From Dastarcus helophoroides (taxonomy: Eukaryota > Arthropoda > Insecta > Coleoptera > Bothrideridae), in NCBI GenBank assembly GCA_028583605.1, contig CM053325.1:60505822-60569821 (forward strand): a DNA stretch of 64,000 nucleotides, given 5' to 3'. The notes under the pieces were generated by a model. The model did not search any database. It was given only the letters and a program-made list of their open reading frames with translations, and was not told the origin of the DNA. Of this stretch, positions 47,298-58,530 are shown piece by piece (position 1 is the stretch's first letter; each line of letters begins with the position of its first letter). Made by a program: the position numbers and the translations under genes.

Positions 47298-48475
47298 TTG
47301 AAATGCAGAACTTGTTCCCTGAAACCAACAAAGATTAAAAACCACAACAAAGGTTGCTCTAACGCGTTTCGACAGCCAAGCTATCATCTTCAGAGAGATA
47401 CTGAGATACAAGTTAAAATTTCTGAAAAAAATAAAGATTTTGTGAAAAAAATTCGAAAATTTTTATAAAAATTGTTGAATTTTCTCCAATTTTTAGATCT
47501 TTTTCAGAAAGTTCTAAAGTTTTTTTTTACTTTTCACCTTTTTTTTTAGAAATTTTCACTTTTTCTTGAAATTTCAACCTTATTTCAGGAAATGATTTCC
47601 TATAAATTTTGACCTTTTTCTCGAAATTTCTACGTAAACTAACTTTCGACAACATCGCCAAAATTCCTGGAACAAAGTCGCACGTTTTAAGCGTTTAAAT
47701 TTTAAAAAAATGTTTCATTTTGTTGAAGCGTTTTAAGCGTTTAAATTGGAAACAAATTTTCATTTTATTTAAACGTTTTAAGCGTTTAAATTAGAAAAAA
47801 ATGTTCCATTTTATTTAGAAATTACATCTGCTCCCAAATTTCCTGCAAATTTCAGGAATTTTTGACTTTTCTAGAAAAGTTTACCTTTTTTCTTCTGAAA
47901 TTCTATCTTAGCTAAATATTGAAACAAATCGAAATTTTATAGGAAAAAATTAAATTTTATGAAAGTATGTTCGTTTTTCAAAAAAAAAGTTTTCCAAAAT
48001 TAAATTTCTAGTGTTTTTTTTTCCAAAATTCAATTTAGAATCGAAATTGTTACTCTTTTCTGAAAATATCGACGTTTTTCTAAAAGAAAATGAACTTTTT
48101 CTCGACACCTTGCACCTGGCAGATTCGATTGTTTTAGAGATTTTGACTTTTTTCTCGAAATTTTTACGTACTAAATTTCAACATTATCGTCAAAATTGTT
48201 GGAACAAAGTAGCACATTTTAAGTCGAAATTTCAGGAAAGAAGGGTTAAAAATTTCGAAATTTTGATAATCAAGTACGAATTTTTGAAAAAGTCGAAATC
48301 TTGTAAAAAAAATTGAAATAAGAAATACGTTTCTTGTGTCATTGTGAAGATGATAGATTGGCTATCGAAACGCGTTAGCCAGTAACCTCTGTTGTGTTTT
48401 TTAATCTTTCTTGGTTTCAGGGGACAAGATTTGTATTTCACCTTTTGGAGATAACCAAGGACCAGTCCATTCTAC
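47298..48475. mobile_element. Foldback copies 5 and 6 as arms of one composite element
   Basis: The left arm at 47,298-47,403 (TTGAAATGCAGAACTTG to CTTCAGAGAGATACTGA) and the right arm at 48,343-48,475 (GAAGATGATAGATTGG to CAGTCCATTCTACCA) are inverted with respect to each other. They enclose about 940 bp of AAATTTCGAC-type array sequence. The right core reads GAAGATGATAGATTGGCTAT then CGAAACGCGTTAG. The simplest reading is one 1.18-kb element with an internal motif array; two independent insertions cannot be excluded. Confidence 0.65.
47410..48340. repeat. Motif array between foldback arms
   Basis: T-rich sequence with AAATTTCGAC-like words plus a separate three-fold repeat of GCGTTTAAATT(T/G)(G/A)AAA near 47,690-47,800. 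No coding content. Confidence 0.65.
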
Positions 48476-48704
48476 CAAAATTCTTCTAAACTTTTTGATC
48501 AATCACGTTTCAATTTTAAAAGCGATATTTCGACTTTAATATACAACTTCGGATTGTTTTACAACATTATCTTCACGTTTCGATATTAAACTCAAAATTT
48601 TCGACTTCGGTTTTAAAGTCATCAAAATTTCGACTTTATAAACGAATTTTTTTCTCAGTTTTAGATTTTGAATTTAAGGGATTTAACATCGAAATTTTGA
48701 TAAA

Positions 48705-49690
48705 AGTGGAAATTTTGAAAAAAGTCGAAATGTTGAAAAAAGGTCGAAATTTTGAAAAAAGTCGAAATTTTGAAAAAAGTCGAAATTTTGAAAAAAGTCG
48801 AAATTTTGAAAAAAGTCGAAATTTTGAAAAAAGTCGAAATTTTGAAAAAAGTCGAAATTTTGAAAAAAGTCGAAATTTTGAAAAAAGTCGAAATTTTGAA
48901 AAAAGTCGAAATTTTGAAAAAAGTCGAAATTTGGAAAAAAGTAGAAATTTTGGAGAAGTCAAAATTTTGAAAAAACTAAAAATTTTAAAAAAAGTTGAAC
49001 ATTTGAGAAAAGTCGAAATTTTGACAAGACAAGATTTTGAAGAGTAGAAATTTTGAAAAAAGTCGAAATTTTGATGAAAGTGGAAAATTTGAAAAAAGTC
49101 GAAATTTTGAAAAAAGTCGAAATTTTGATAAAAGTGGAAATTTTGAAAAAAGTTGAAATTTTGAAAAAAGTCGAAATTTTGATAAAAGTGGAAAATTTGA
49201 AAAAAGTCGAAATTTTGATAAAAGTCGAAATTTTGAAAAATGTCGAAATTTTGATAAAAGTGGAAATTTTGAAAAAAGTTAAAATTTTGATCAAAGTCGA
49301 AACTTTGACAAAAGTAATTATTTTGAAAAAAAAAGTCAAAATTTTGATAAAAGTCGAAATTTTGAAAAAAAGTCGAAATTTTGATGAAAGTGGAGATTTT
49401 GAAAAAAAGTCGAAATTTTGAAAAAAGTCGGAATTTTGATAAAAGTCGAAATTTTGATAAAAGTGGAAATTTTGAAAAAAGTCGAAATTTTGATAAAAGT
49501 GGAAATTTTGAAAAAAGTCGAAATTTTGATAAAAGTCGAAATTTTGAAAAAAGTCGAAATTTTGAAAAAAGTCGAAATTTTGAAAAAAGTCGAAATTTTG
49601 AAAAAAGTCGAAATTTTGAAAAAAGTCGAAATTTTGAAAAAAGTCGAAATTTTGAAAAAAGTCGAAATTTTGAAAAAAGTCGAAATTTCA
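48705..49690. repeat. Homogeneous 18-bp array (GAAAAAAGTCGAAATTTT)
   Basis: About 50 units of 18 bp run head to tail, with long stretches of identical units at 48,740-48,930 and 49,545-49,690. The middle has more variants (GATAAAAGTGGAAATTTT). Because 18 is a multiple of three and the unit lacks in-frame stops, several frames are open on both strands, for example (KSRNFE)n on plus and (FSKFRL)n on minus. These are not genes. The unit is the same motif that appears degenerate in the other arrays of the window. Confidence 0.95.
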
Positions 49691-49795
49691 AAACTTGTCC
49701 AATGGAACCAAGAAACATTCTTTCTTGATTTCAGGGGACAAGTTTTGTATTTCAATTTTTGAAGATAACCAAGGACCAGTCCGTTCCACCAAAAC
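49686..49795 (+). mobile_element. Foldback family copy 7 (right end)
   Basis: Begins in the last unit of the 18-bp array (TTTCAAAACTTGTCC) and includes GATTTCAGGGGACAAGTTTT, AGATAACCAAGGACCAG and the terminal CCGTTCCACCA. The central core is absent. Confidence 0.85.
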
Positions 49796-50784
49796 ATTTG
49801 TAAATAATTTATATTTATTTAAAAAATTTAAATATTTTTCCAACATCGTACTTTATAAAATTTATAACAATAAAACTAATTCATTCTATCTTCCTTTTAA
49901 TGGAATCTGAAATTTTGCTAAAAGTGGACATCGAATGCTGTAGATAAAAAACTTGTCTCAATTTAATATCTAGACAATATTAAGATTTAGTTTAGTTTAT
50001 AAATAAATCAAAGTATTAAAATTAGATCCCAATTTTTTCGTCAAAGTCATTGGTCTTACAACGACATTGAATTATCCTTTTAAATGCTTCACACGTATTT
50101 TACTTATAAAAAATTCATGACTTCACGAGATTTTAAAGTCAGTTAAGCTACGTTTTTTATTGATAAAAGTCATTGATAAAAGTCGAAATTTTGAAAAAAA
50201 GTCGAAATTTGGAAGTTAATCTCGAAACACCTAATTTTTTTAATTGCCATTTCGTTTCCGCCCTCGTAGTTTCGATTTAAAAAATTTAGAAAATAATGAG
50301 TAATATTTCTATCGAAACATAGGACAATAATGAAATTAGCGTGATGGTAACGCCAAATCATAAATTTTCTCTCTATCAAAGATGCTCAACGCGCTTAAAG
50401 AAGTTTTCACTTCAAAAATTCCTTATTTAACAGAAAGTGAATATTTTGCAGTTTAAAAATGTAATACCTGGTTGATTGAACATATATTATAACATATTCA
50501 ATCAACCAATAGCTAAATATAACCTAGAATTCGATTAATGTATTTGTCCGATAGTCTATACATACCTTTATCCCAATTCCAAAATTACGGAACGCACCTC
50601 TCCAGTCATTAAAACTACTTAATTGGCGGTTTGAACTACCACTGATCTATGGTCTTATGTCAGAAATGACAGTTGAGGTTAGATTTGATAGACGTCAAAA
50701 ATGATAAACAATATATTTCATTTTTATCACTTAATTTATAATTTTTACACGATCAACTATTAATATTTATATATCGCATTTAAA
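49796..50784. other. Upstream region of the AIP-like gene
   Basis: AT-rich sequence. Near 50,660-50,705 there are several TGACA/TGTCA-type words (ATGTCAGAAATGACAGTTGA, GACGTCAAAAATGA) about 90-130 bases before the start codon. They may belong to the core promoter. No TATA box at a useful position was found. Confidence 0.4.
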
Positions 50785-53700
50785 ATGTCAAACACTAGTC
50801 ACCTTATTGAGAAAAAAATCCTATTCGCTGGCACGAAATCTGTCGATTTCAAAAATGGAACGAAGGTAACCAATTTTATCTAAAAATCGATCTTTTAACG
50901 AGTTTTACTAATTTTTTAACATCACCAGGTACATTTCCATTATCAAGCTAGAGTGTGTAACAAGGAGAGAACCCTAATTGACGATTCGAAGAAATTGGGA
51001 CAAGGAAAACCGATTGAGTTGGTTTTGGGCAAAAAATTCAAATTGGAGGTATGGGAAGTAATAGTTCAACAGATGGCCGAAGGCGAAGTTGCCCAGTTCA
51101 CAATAGATAAAAGTGTAAGTTGAAATATTGTCAATTTCATTGTACAGGGTGGGGTTGTGAAAAACCCCTTTTTCTAAAAGTGACTGGTGACAAGGGAAGG
51201 GAAGGAAAATGGATAGTACGTTCTACAAAGTGAGAACTTTAGTTACTAAGCAGCATGAACTGGAAAACAGCCAAGTCAAAGCGTTTTACCTAAACATGAT
51301 GGAAACCTTTTTTATTCCACGACTTGGGCCTAATAACAAGTTTCTTCTAACAAGATGGGGCAGAGTAACTACCTACACGACAGAACTATCATTGAATTCC
51401 TAAAAACCCAAATTGAAGAAGTTCGGGCCACCACATCAGCGGTACTGTGACAAATTTGTAAAGATTTCCATTCACGACCCGAATAGAGTTGCCACCTGCA
51501 ACTTTCAAATGTACGGGAGGTTGGTATGTAATAAACGGATTTTACGGAAGATTGGCGTATAATACACGAATTTTACGGGAGATTGGCATATAATAAATGG
51601 ATTTTACGGGAGATTGGCATATTTTAAACGAATTTTACGGATAATTGGCATACAAAAAACGGATTTTACGGGAGATTATTAAAAAAGAATCTCGTTGAAA
51701 TACAAATCTTGTCCCCTAAAACCAAGAAAGGTTAAAAAACATAACAAAGGTTGCTGGCTAACGCGTTTCGATAGCCAAACTATCATCTTCAGAGAGATAT
51801 CTCTCTGAAGATGATAGCCAAGACCAGTTCGTTCCACCAAAACAATCTCGTTTGGAAACATTTGATGACCAAAAAAAAAGGTGGTCATTTCCAAATAATA
51901 GTTCAATTACAGCTGCTAATGTAAATTGATGATTTAAAAATAAAAGGTCTCCAGCTTCTCTTTCAAAATACCGGAGATTTTCTCCCAAATACGGGTTTAG
52001 GTGAAACGGCATCTTTTTACCAAAATACCTGACAACCCTAGATCTGAAACATGTTTGGAAAACATCGGTCGTCATTTACCAAAAATGATTTTAAAAAGCT
52101 TTTATTGCTTAAAAACAAACTTCCGCTCATGTTATTGAAGATATTTTCAATACATTGATTATACTTTCGATTCTTTCTTTAATTTGAGCTATCTGAAAAA
52201 AAGGCTTTTCACCGCTCCACCCCATATAACTACATCAGACACATTTACGAACTCTACTATTTTCAAAATTTTAATTTTTGTTACCTTCAAATCTAAATTT
52301 AAGATTTTATAACGCTATGACCACGTCACGGAATAGTAGATGATATTGAATTGATTTGAAAGAAGCAAAAATTGAAATACAGAAATTGTCCCCTGAAACC
52401 AAGAAATATTAAAAAACACAACAAACGTTGCTCTAACGCGTTTCGACAATCAAGCTGTCATCTTAAGAGAGATACTCATGGCATTTTGGCTGTCGAAACG
52501 CGTTAGAGCAACGTTTGTTGTGTTTTTTAATATTTCTTGGTTTCAGAGGACAAGTTCTGTATTTTAATTTTTGAAGATAACCAAGGACCAGTCCGTTCCA
52601 CCAAACTTGAAAGAAGCATATCAGTATCCTAGTATCTTACTTTATAGCGTGGAATTGTGTAATAATAATAATGTTTGTAGCTGGTTCTCCAATATCCATT
52701 TGTTTCGAAAACTTTACGAGATGCACATAAACCTCCCGAGCAGAGAGTCTCGCACTGTTGCGCTATGACATTACAGAGCGAAGGTGTAGGCTATCCTGAT
52801 CTTAACGACTTGTTAAAGGATCCACAAAATCTAGAGTTTACCATTGGTAATGTCTCATAGGCACTAGGATCACGTAATTAATGAAAATTTGTAGAGTTGT
52901 TAAAAGTTGAAAATCCAGAGGATTACGAAAAAGAAGCTTGGCAACTTACCGATGAGGAAAGACTTAAATTAGTACCTGAATTACGAGAGAGGGGGAACTT
53001 GGAGTACAAAGAGAAAAATTATTCGAAAGCTGCACAAACATATTCCAAAGCGATCGGCATTTTAGAACAATTAATGATGAAGTGAGTTACAATTGGTAAT
53101 TTTATGTTTGTTCGTTTATATTATTTATTATTTTATTTAACATTTCTGTGACCCAATTTGGAAATATTTGAATTTTTAGTAATGAAAGTTAACAATATTC
53201 TGAAACTTATTTTGAAATTAACTCGTTACAGAATGGAATTTTTCCTAAAAATTACAACTTATCCTATCCTTGTTTAAGAAGGTGGTTCATCGCCATCTAT
53301 CCTTGTTTCCGCATCCTACTCGAGGTGCTTTGAAGACATAATAGGGTTTTCCTTTGCGAGTGGATTGAACATAAAAATATAATCGATAAACATATAATTT
53401 CCGACCAACAAGAGTCTACCATAAGAATGATAATTTTATCATGTAGCTTTAAATTATGGTAAAATTTCTCTTAACAACCATTCCATTGCATTTGCCCCTC
53501 ATGACAGTCGCCCTAAGCTAGTTTATTCGATTCAATTCCTTCGAAGTTTTTTAAAAGTCTGGTCATTCACGAGAAGCGTTTTTGTTCGAATTTCTTCAGA
53601 AATAGGACGACAAATTGCGAATGATTGGATAACAATTTAAAAATAATATAAACCGTTTGCACTTGATGTTTTATTAAAATATTTTTGTAAAATCTAAATC

Positions 53701-54164
53701 AGGCATGAATTATTTTTGTTGTAAATGTGTATTTTTTAGGGAGAAACCTCATGATGAGGAATGGGAAAGCTTAAACGCCCTGAAATTGCCTCTGTTATTG
53801 AATTATGCCCAATGTGTCCTTCAGGAAGGAGATTTTTATGGTGTTATTGAACATTGTACGACAGTTTTGAAAGATGACCCAAGTAAGACAAATTATTTTT
53901 GATTTAAGAATTATACGTTTGTGCAAATTATTTATCACAATTATACGTTTGCTTGCTTTAGATAATGTGAAAGCATACTACAGAAGAGGGAAAGCCCATG
54001 TTGGTGCTTGGAATCCCGAGGAAGCCAAAGTGGACTTTAATAAAGCTTTAGAATTGGATCCTTCCATTGGAGCTTTGATTAAAAAAGAATTAGAACAACT
54101 AGATTTACTTGTTAAAGCCAAAGATGCGGAAGATCAGAAGAAATATAAAAATCTGTTTAATTAA
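50785..54164 (+). CDS. AIP: AIP/XAP2-like Hsp90 co-chaperone, six exons, 321 aa
   Basis: AIP is a cytosolic immunophilin-like co-chaperone that links Hsp90 to clients such as the aryl hydrocarbon receptor. Exons: 50,785-50,865; 50,929-51,114; 52,681-52,846; 52,895-53,081; 53,740-53,882; 53,962-54,164. All introns are GT/AG and the frame is continuous through each junction. Residues 1-160 form the FKBP-like domain, with TKVHFHYQARV, GKPIELVLGKKFKLEVWE and HCCAMTLQ, all close to vertebrate AIP. The TPR region follows: RGNLEYKEKNYSKAAQTYSK, LLLNYAQCVLQEGDF, and NNVKAYYRRGKAHVGAWNPE leading to ALELDPS. The C terminus (EDQKKYKNLFN) aligns with the vertebrate final helix. Length is 321 aa against 330 in human. 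Intron 2 (51,115-52,680) carries a 31-bp minisatellite and two foldback copies. No AATAAA was found close to the stop. Confidence 0.95.
51508..51680. repeat. 31-bp tandem repeat in AIP intron 2
   Basis: TTTACGG followed by (A/G)GATTGGCAT recurs at 51,541, 51,572, 51,603, 51,634 and 51,665, exactly 31 bp apart, with one more diverged unit upstream. The array abuts foldback copy 8. Confidence 0.93.
51693..51842. mobile_element. Foldback family copy 8
   Basis: The left arm (TTGAAATACAAATCTTGTCC through GCGTTTCGATAGCCAAACTA) is followed by a perfect short palindrome ATCTTCAGAGAGATATCTCT. It then joins abruptly to the outer right end CCAGTTCGTTCCACCA, having lost most of the right arm. It lies in AIP intron 2. 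Confidence 0.88.
52373..52612. mobile_element. Foldback family copy 9 (both arms)
   Basis: A near-complete foldback with arms of about 90 bp. The left arm has AAACGTTGCTCTAACGCGTT. The right arm runs GTCGAAACGCGTTAGAGCAA, TTTCTTGGTTTCAGAGGACA and CCAGTCCGTTCCACCA. It ends 68 bases before AIP exon 3, so the right arm is close to that exon's branch point and acceptor region. Confidence 0.9.
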
Positions 54165-54960
54165 ATTTGTTTAGTAGCTGAATATACTTATTTATTTTAT
54201 ATAAATGTTATGTATTGTGTAAATGTACAATATACATATCTTTTCTTTTACCATTTTAATCGTTCAGTACCTTTGGACCTTTTAGTTAAAATTTAAATAT
54301 TTTATTGGTAGTTGGTATCTTTTTTATATTATTTAAAAGAGAATCAAATTCAAAATAGAAATTATTACAATTGGACGGCTTTTTGCAGAAAGGAACCAAC
54401 TAAACACTGGATTTTTAGCATGTAGTCTTAATTTTTGCTGTAAAAAAGAACCAGGTCTCATACAATCAGCTAATCGAAGAACGATGAATGGGTTGGGCAG
54501 GTAAAAAACCTACAGAACCTGCTTTGGTTCCTTTCTGCAAAACAAAAATTAATAATATATTATCATAGGTGTAGCTACAATAGGGCAGGGCGCTGGTTCG
54601 AGCAATCAATCGAAAATTTATATTCAACTAAGGCAAGGATGAGCAAACCGTGGCCCGCGGGCCACATACGTCCCGCCTAACATTTTTCTGCGGTCCGCCT
54701 AAGCTCTACTATTTTATGTAAAAATTTTGGAATAGATAATGTCAAACAATTTGTTGAAAAAAAAAAAGAACATAAATTTCCAGGATTCATGAAATATCTT
54801 GAACATGAGCGTAAGCAAGATTTTCTTTATGGGGGAGAGGGACAAAAACAATCATTCTAAAAAACTCTCTGGCTTAGTAATGTGTATTTTTATTTAAAAA
54901 CTACAGGATTGGGGACATCGCATTTTCAAATTAAATTCAAAATTTGGAAAAAAGCCCAAT
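54165..54960. other. Intergenic, 3' of AIP; possible hAT-type end near 54,650
   Basis: AIP 3' untranslated sequence is presumably in the first part. At 54,640-54,710 GATGAGCAAACCGTGGCCCG and CGGGCCACATACGTCCCG resemble the ends of widespread hAT elements that begin with a GCAAAC..GGCCCGCGGGCC pattern. No matching second end or target duplication was seen. Confidence 0.4.
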
Positions 54961-56141
54961 CTTGAGGAAAAACCTTTTGGAGAACTTTAAGAAATTTCGA
55001 AAAAGTGGAAATGTAAAATGACGAAATTTTCAAAAAGACATGGAAATTTTTTTACTTAACGTTGGAATTTTTTGAAATTGTCGACCTTTTAGAATATGGA
55101 CTTCCAGAAATTTTGACTAGATTCTTAGAGTAAGGCTTTTTTTAAATTTCTTTCTTAAAATCTGGATTTCTATCTTAAATTGTGATATTCAACATTTGTA
55201 GAAAATTTTGTCTTTTCTATCGAAATTCATCTTTTTCGAATTGATTCTCAAAATTTCACTTTTTGAAAGAGTTTCAGAAATGGTCTTTTTTCAGAATGCT
55301 GGTATTTTTCCTTATATTCATCTTCCATTTTTCTTTCTCTAAATTTGCCTTTTTTCTCGAAATTTCGACTAGTTTTTTTTAAATTCATTTTTTTTCATTT
55401 CGGCTTTATTCGCAAAATTTGGTCTTTTTTCTTAAAATCGACTTCCTCTGAAAAAATTCGAATTTTTCTCCATTTCGTAGTTTTTCTTGAAATTTAGGTC
55501 GTTGTTTTTTGAGATATTTGCCTTTTTTTGCTTAACATTGAAATTTTTTGCTTAACGTTGGAATTTTTTGAAATTGTCGACCTTTTAGAATATGGACTTC
55601 CAGAAATTTTGACTAGATTCTTAAAGTCAGAGTTTTTTTAAATTTCTTTCTTAAAATCTGGATTTCTATCTTAAATTGTGATATTCAACATTTCTAGAAA
55701 TTTTGACTTTTCTATCGAAATTCATCTTTTTCGAATTGATTCTCAAAATTTCACTTTTTGAAAGAGTTTCAGAAATGGTCCTTTTTCAGAATGCTGGTAT
55801 TTTTCCTTATATTCATCTTCCATTTTTCTTTCTCTAAATTTGCCTTTTTTCTCGAAATTTCGACTAGTTTTTTTTAAATTCATTTTTTTTACATTTCGGC
55901 TTTATTCGCAAAATTTGGCCTCTTTTTCTTAAAATCGACTTTCTCTGAAAAATTTCGAATATTCCTCCATTTCAAAGTTTTCTTGAAATTTAGGTCGTTG
56001 TTTTTTGAGATATTTGCCTTTTTTTGCTTAACATTGAAATTTTTTGCTTAACGTTGGAATTTTTTGAAATTATCGACCGCTTAGAATATGGACTTCCAGA
56101 TATTTTAACTAGATTCTTAAAATCAGAGTTTTTTTAGATTT
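54960..56141. repeat. 496-bp tandem repeat, left part
   Basis: GCTTAACGTTGGAATTTTTT-type words recur at 55,061, 55,557 and 56,053 (spacing exactly 496 bp twice). The intervening sequence is nearly identical, e.g. AATATGGACTTCCAGAAATT and CTTATATTCATCTTCCATTT. The third unit is cut at 56,141 by an LTR element and continues at 58,531. Confidence 0.93.
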
Positions 56142-56407
56142 TGTAAACAACCGTTTATTTTAACAATATTAAACTGAACATTTGAAAAGACAAAGTAAAA
56201 TCTATACATTTAACCATCAATGTTAACGTTAGCTAGCCGCGCCCATACGTCTCCAATGAATCACCCCGAATGAATGCCTCATCCCAGCACCCGCATTTCG
56301 GTTCATCGCAAGAATTTTTCCACTCAGCATTCCTGTCGCACTTGACCCCTGAGATCGCTGACCTTGTGCGAGTACTCCGAAACCCTCGGTTGCCATGGTT
56401 GATAACA
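56142..56407 (-). repeat. LTR (3' with respect to the element)
   Basis: 266 bp, differing from the other LTR at only a few positions (for example ATACGT versus ATATGT in the CCGCGCCCAT region). The few differences point to a fairly recent insertion for such a deleted element. Confidence 0.9.
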
Positions 56408-56589
56408 TTCGGCCCTTCCTGACAGCTGGAGTGTCCTCACTCCAGTGGTAGATCTGTGCAACAAAGTTTATAAGAACATGTATATTTGCTTATCTATTTA
56501 TTTTTGAAGAATATTAGTACTCTGGTTAGTGAGAGGCAGCTTATATTTTTAGAACTTAAACTCCTATTTAAATGCTAACTCTATGGGCT

Positions 56590-56965
56590 AATCCCACGCG
56601 AAAGTATGATGATTCTGAACAGTTAACCACCATTCCATCTCCCTTCGCCACACTGAAGAGCACCCTGAGTATTTGGTTATCCAGCTGTTCTTGTCTGAGT
56701 AGTAACCCTACTCCAAGAACCGAATCCCCCTACTCTACTCATCAGTGTCCTTAACTTACCCAACCATTTTGTTAAATTGAACCTGAAAGGAACGCTTCTG
56801 AATAGTTGACCACCATTCCATCTCCTTTCACCGCACTGAAGAGTTTCCTAGGAACCTGCTTATCCAGCTGTTCTTGTCTGAGTAGTAACCCTACTCCAAG
56901 AACCTAACCTCCCTTACTCTATCCTTCAGTGTTCCTGCTTCTGTGTGTGACCTTAGAGACCTTTT
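56590..56965. repeat. Internal duplication of about 196 bp in the LTR element
   Basis: CAGCTGTTCTTGTCTGAGTA and GTAACCCTACTCCAAGAACC occur twice, near 56,682 and 56,866, within longer similar segments starting at ACCACCATTCCATCTCC. It is located near the downstream LTR, in what would be the 3' internal region. Confidence 0.85.
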
Positions 56966-57151
56966 TATTTTGGTAATAATTTGACTTGTACCTGTGCTGT
57001 AAAAGAAAGAATTTGTTTTAAGGAAAATTAATCATTTGCTTGAGCTAATCGGAAACAACGCTTTGGATCGAAATATGCATTTTTGTTTGGACTGGCAAAT
57101 AGATGCATTTTCAATTATTTGTTGTAGTACCGCTGTAACATCAATACTCTG

Positions 57152-57792
57152 CTACATTTCAGCTAGTAATAAGGTCACTTGCCCTATTACACGAAACTCC
57201 ATTAGATCCTCACTTGGAGATGCTCCTAATGTCTGATTTATGGTACCATTTAATCCTAACTGGAGTTTGTTAATGTTTTCATTCAATTTTTCATGGTTTA
57301 TTTCTGTTCCCATAGTAGCCAATGAATCGAGAATGGTTCTATTGTAACTTTCAACTTGTCCATTTCCTCTTGGTCGCCCAGCTGCATTCAAGTAGTGAGT
57401 GATACCGTATTTTATTATTGCGTAATTTTTCAAAATTATTAGAAGTAAATGGTTTACCTTGTCACTAGTTAGTAGTTGGAAATGGTGCACCAAAACCCCT
57501 TATGAAGAAGTCTATCATTATAGTGAGTACATGTCTTGACCTTGCATTAGGTGAAGAGTAAATTAAAACAAACCTTGTAAACGCATCCACAACGAAGAAT
57601 ACTTGAGTATTACCTCATATCGTTTTTATTAAAGACCCCAGATGATCGGTGAGAATTTTATAGAAGGACCTGGATATTTTCTAACAAGATCACGGTATTC
57701 GACGCTTTCTACAGATTTGAAATATACAACAATATACAAGTTTTTCATGTATTTCTCTACCAAACGTCGCATGCGCAGAAACCAATAATTAT
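57152..57792 (-). pseudogene. Gypsy-type integrase remnant
   Basis: In minus-strand order: a diverged zinc-binding tail (YNYWFLRMRRLVEKYMKN), the first catalytic Asp in DHLGSL, then VVDAFTRF, the second Asp in LTSDK, and GRPRGNGQVESYNRTIL with the catalytic Glu. The core motifs are recognisable, but an in-frame TGA after DHLGSLIKTI and at least two frame changes around the second Asp break it. It is the only protein-coding trace in the LTR element. Confidence 0.85.
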
Positions 57793-58260
57793 AAGCCACC
57801 TGATCATAAATTTTACTTGTTGCAAAAAGACCAAGATCTTCAAGATTTAGTTGAACAATTTGAAAACGTGCTCGTTTAAATACAAGCCAATGAGGACCAT
57901 GATTTGTGATTTTTTTTTCTTTTTTTTTGCATTTACGATTTTATCAATCATCTGACGCAACGCAGAACATTACTAAAAGCATTTAATTTGGTTATCGACT
58001 CACTACTCTCCTGCACCCTGCTGGCGATTATTACCACACTTGAGGTTCTTGGGGATGTATAACTTGACCTTATACCCTCCTGTCTTCACCTCTGTTTATA
58101 GCTTCCTCAGCTCTCTCGTGAGCTCCCCTGCCATCGCCGATGTCTTCTGGATTCATGCCGAATCCTCAGTACTTCTTTTACTTTGGAGCGCGTCCTCTGG
58201 TATATTTTTGCACCTTTTCCACTAAAACTCAAAAAGACACCAATACTATCCCACTTCTTA

Positions 58261-58526
58261 TGTAAACAACCGTTTATTTTAACAATATTAAACTGAACAT
58301 TTGAAAAGACAAAGTAAAATCTATACATTTAACCATCAATGTTAACGTTAGCTAGCCGCGCCCATATGTCTCCAATGAATCACCCCGAATGAATGCCTCG
58401 TCCCAGCACCCGCATTTCGGTTAATCGCAAGAATTTTTCCACTCAGCATTCCTGTCGCACTCGACCCCTGAGATCGCTGACCTTGTGCGAGTACTCCGAA
58501 ACCCTCGGTTGCCATGGTTGATAACA
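58261..58526 (-). repeat. LTR (5' with respect to the element)
   Basis: Same length as the partner LTR and nearly the same sequence. Immediately inside it on the minus strand is TAAGAAGTGGGATAG, where a primer-binding site would be expected. I cannot match it to a specific tRNA. Confidence 0.9.
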
Positions 58527-58530
58527 ATTT

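Larger units (their letters stand above)
56142..58526 (-). mobile_element. Decayed LTR retrotransposon with 4-bp target duplication
   Basis: Two 266-bp direct repeats bound 1.85 kb of internal sequence. On the coding (minus) strand each LTR starts TGTTATC and ends GTTTACA. Direct repeats ATTT at 56,138-56,141 and 58,527-58,530 fit a target duplication. The interrupted 496-bp unit resumes in register after it, confirming insertion. The only recognisable coding remnant is an integrase. Gag, protease and reverse transcriptase are missing. The region before the downstream LTR is purine-rich (GGAAGGGCCGAA on minus), as expected for a polypurine tract. The integrase and 4-bp duplication suggest the Ty3/gypsy group. 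Confidence 0.9.

Noticed and set aside
48636..49797. Frames of up to 360 codons reading (KSRNFE)n or (FSKFRL)n
   Set aside because: The 18-bp tandem unit keeps every stop-free frame open, so this is a repeat effect.
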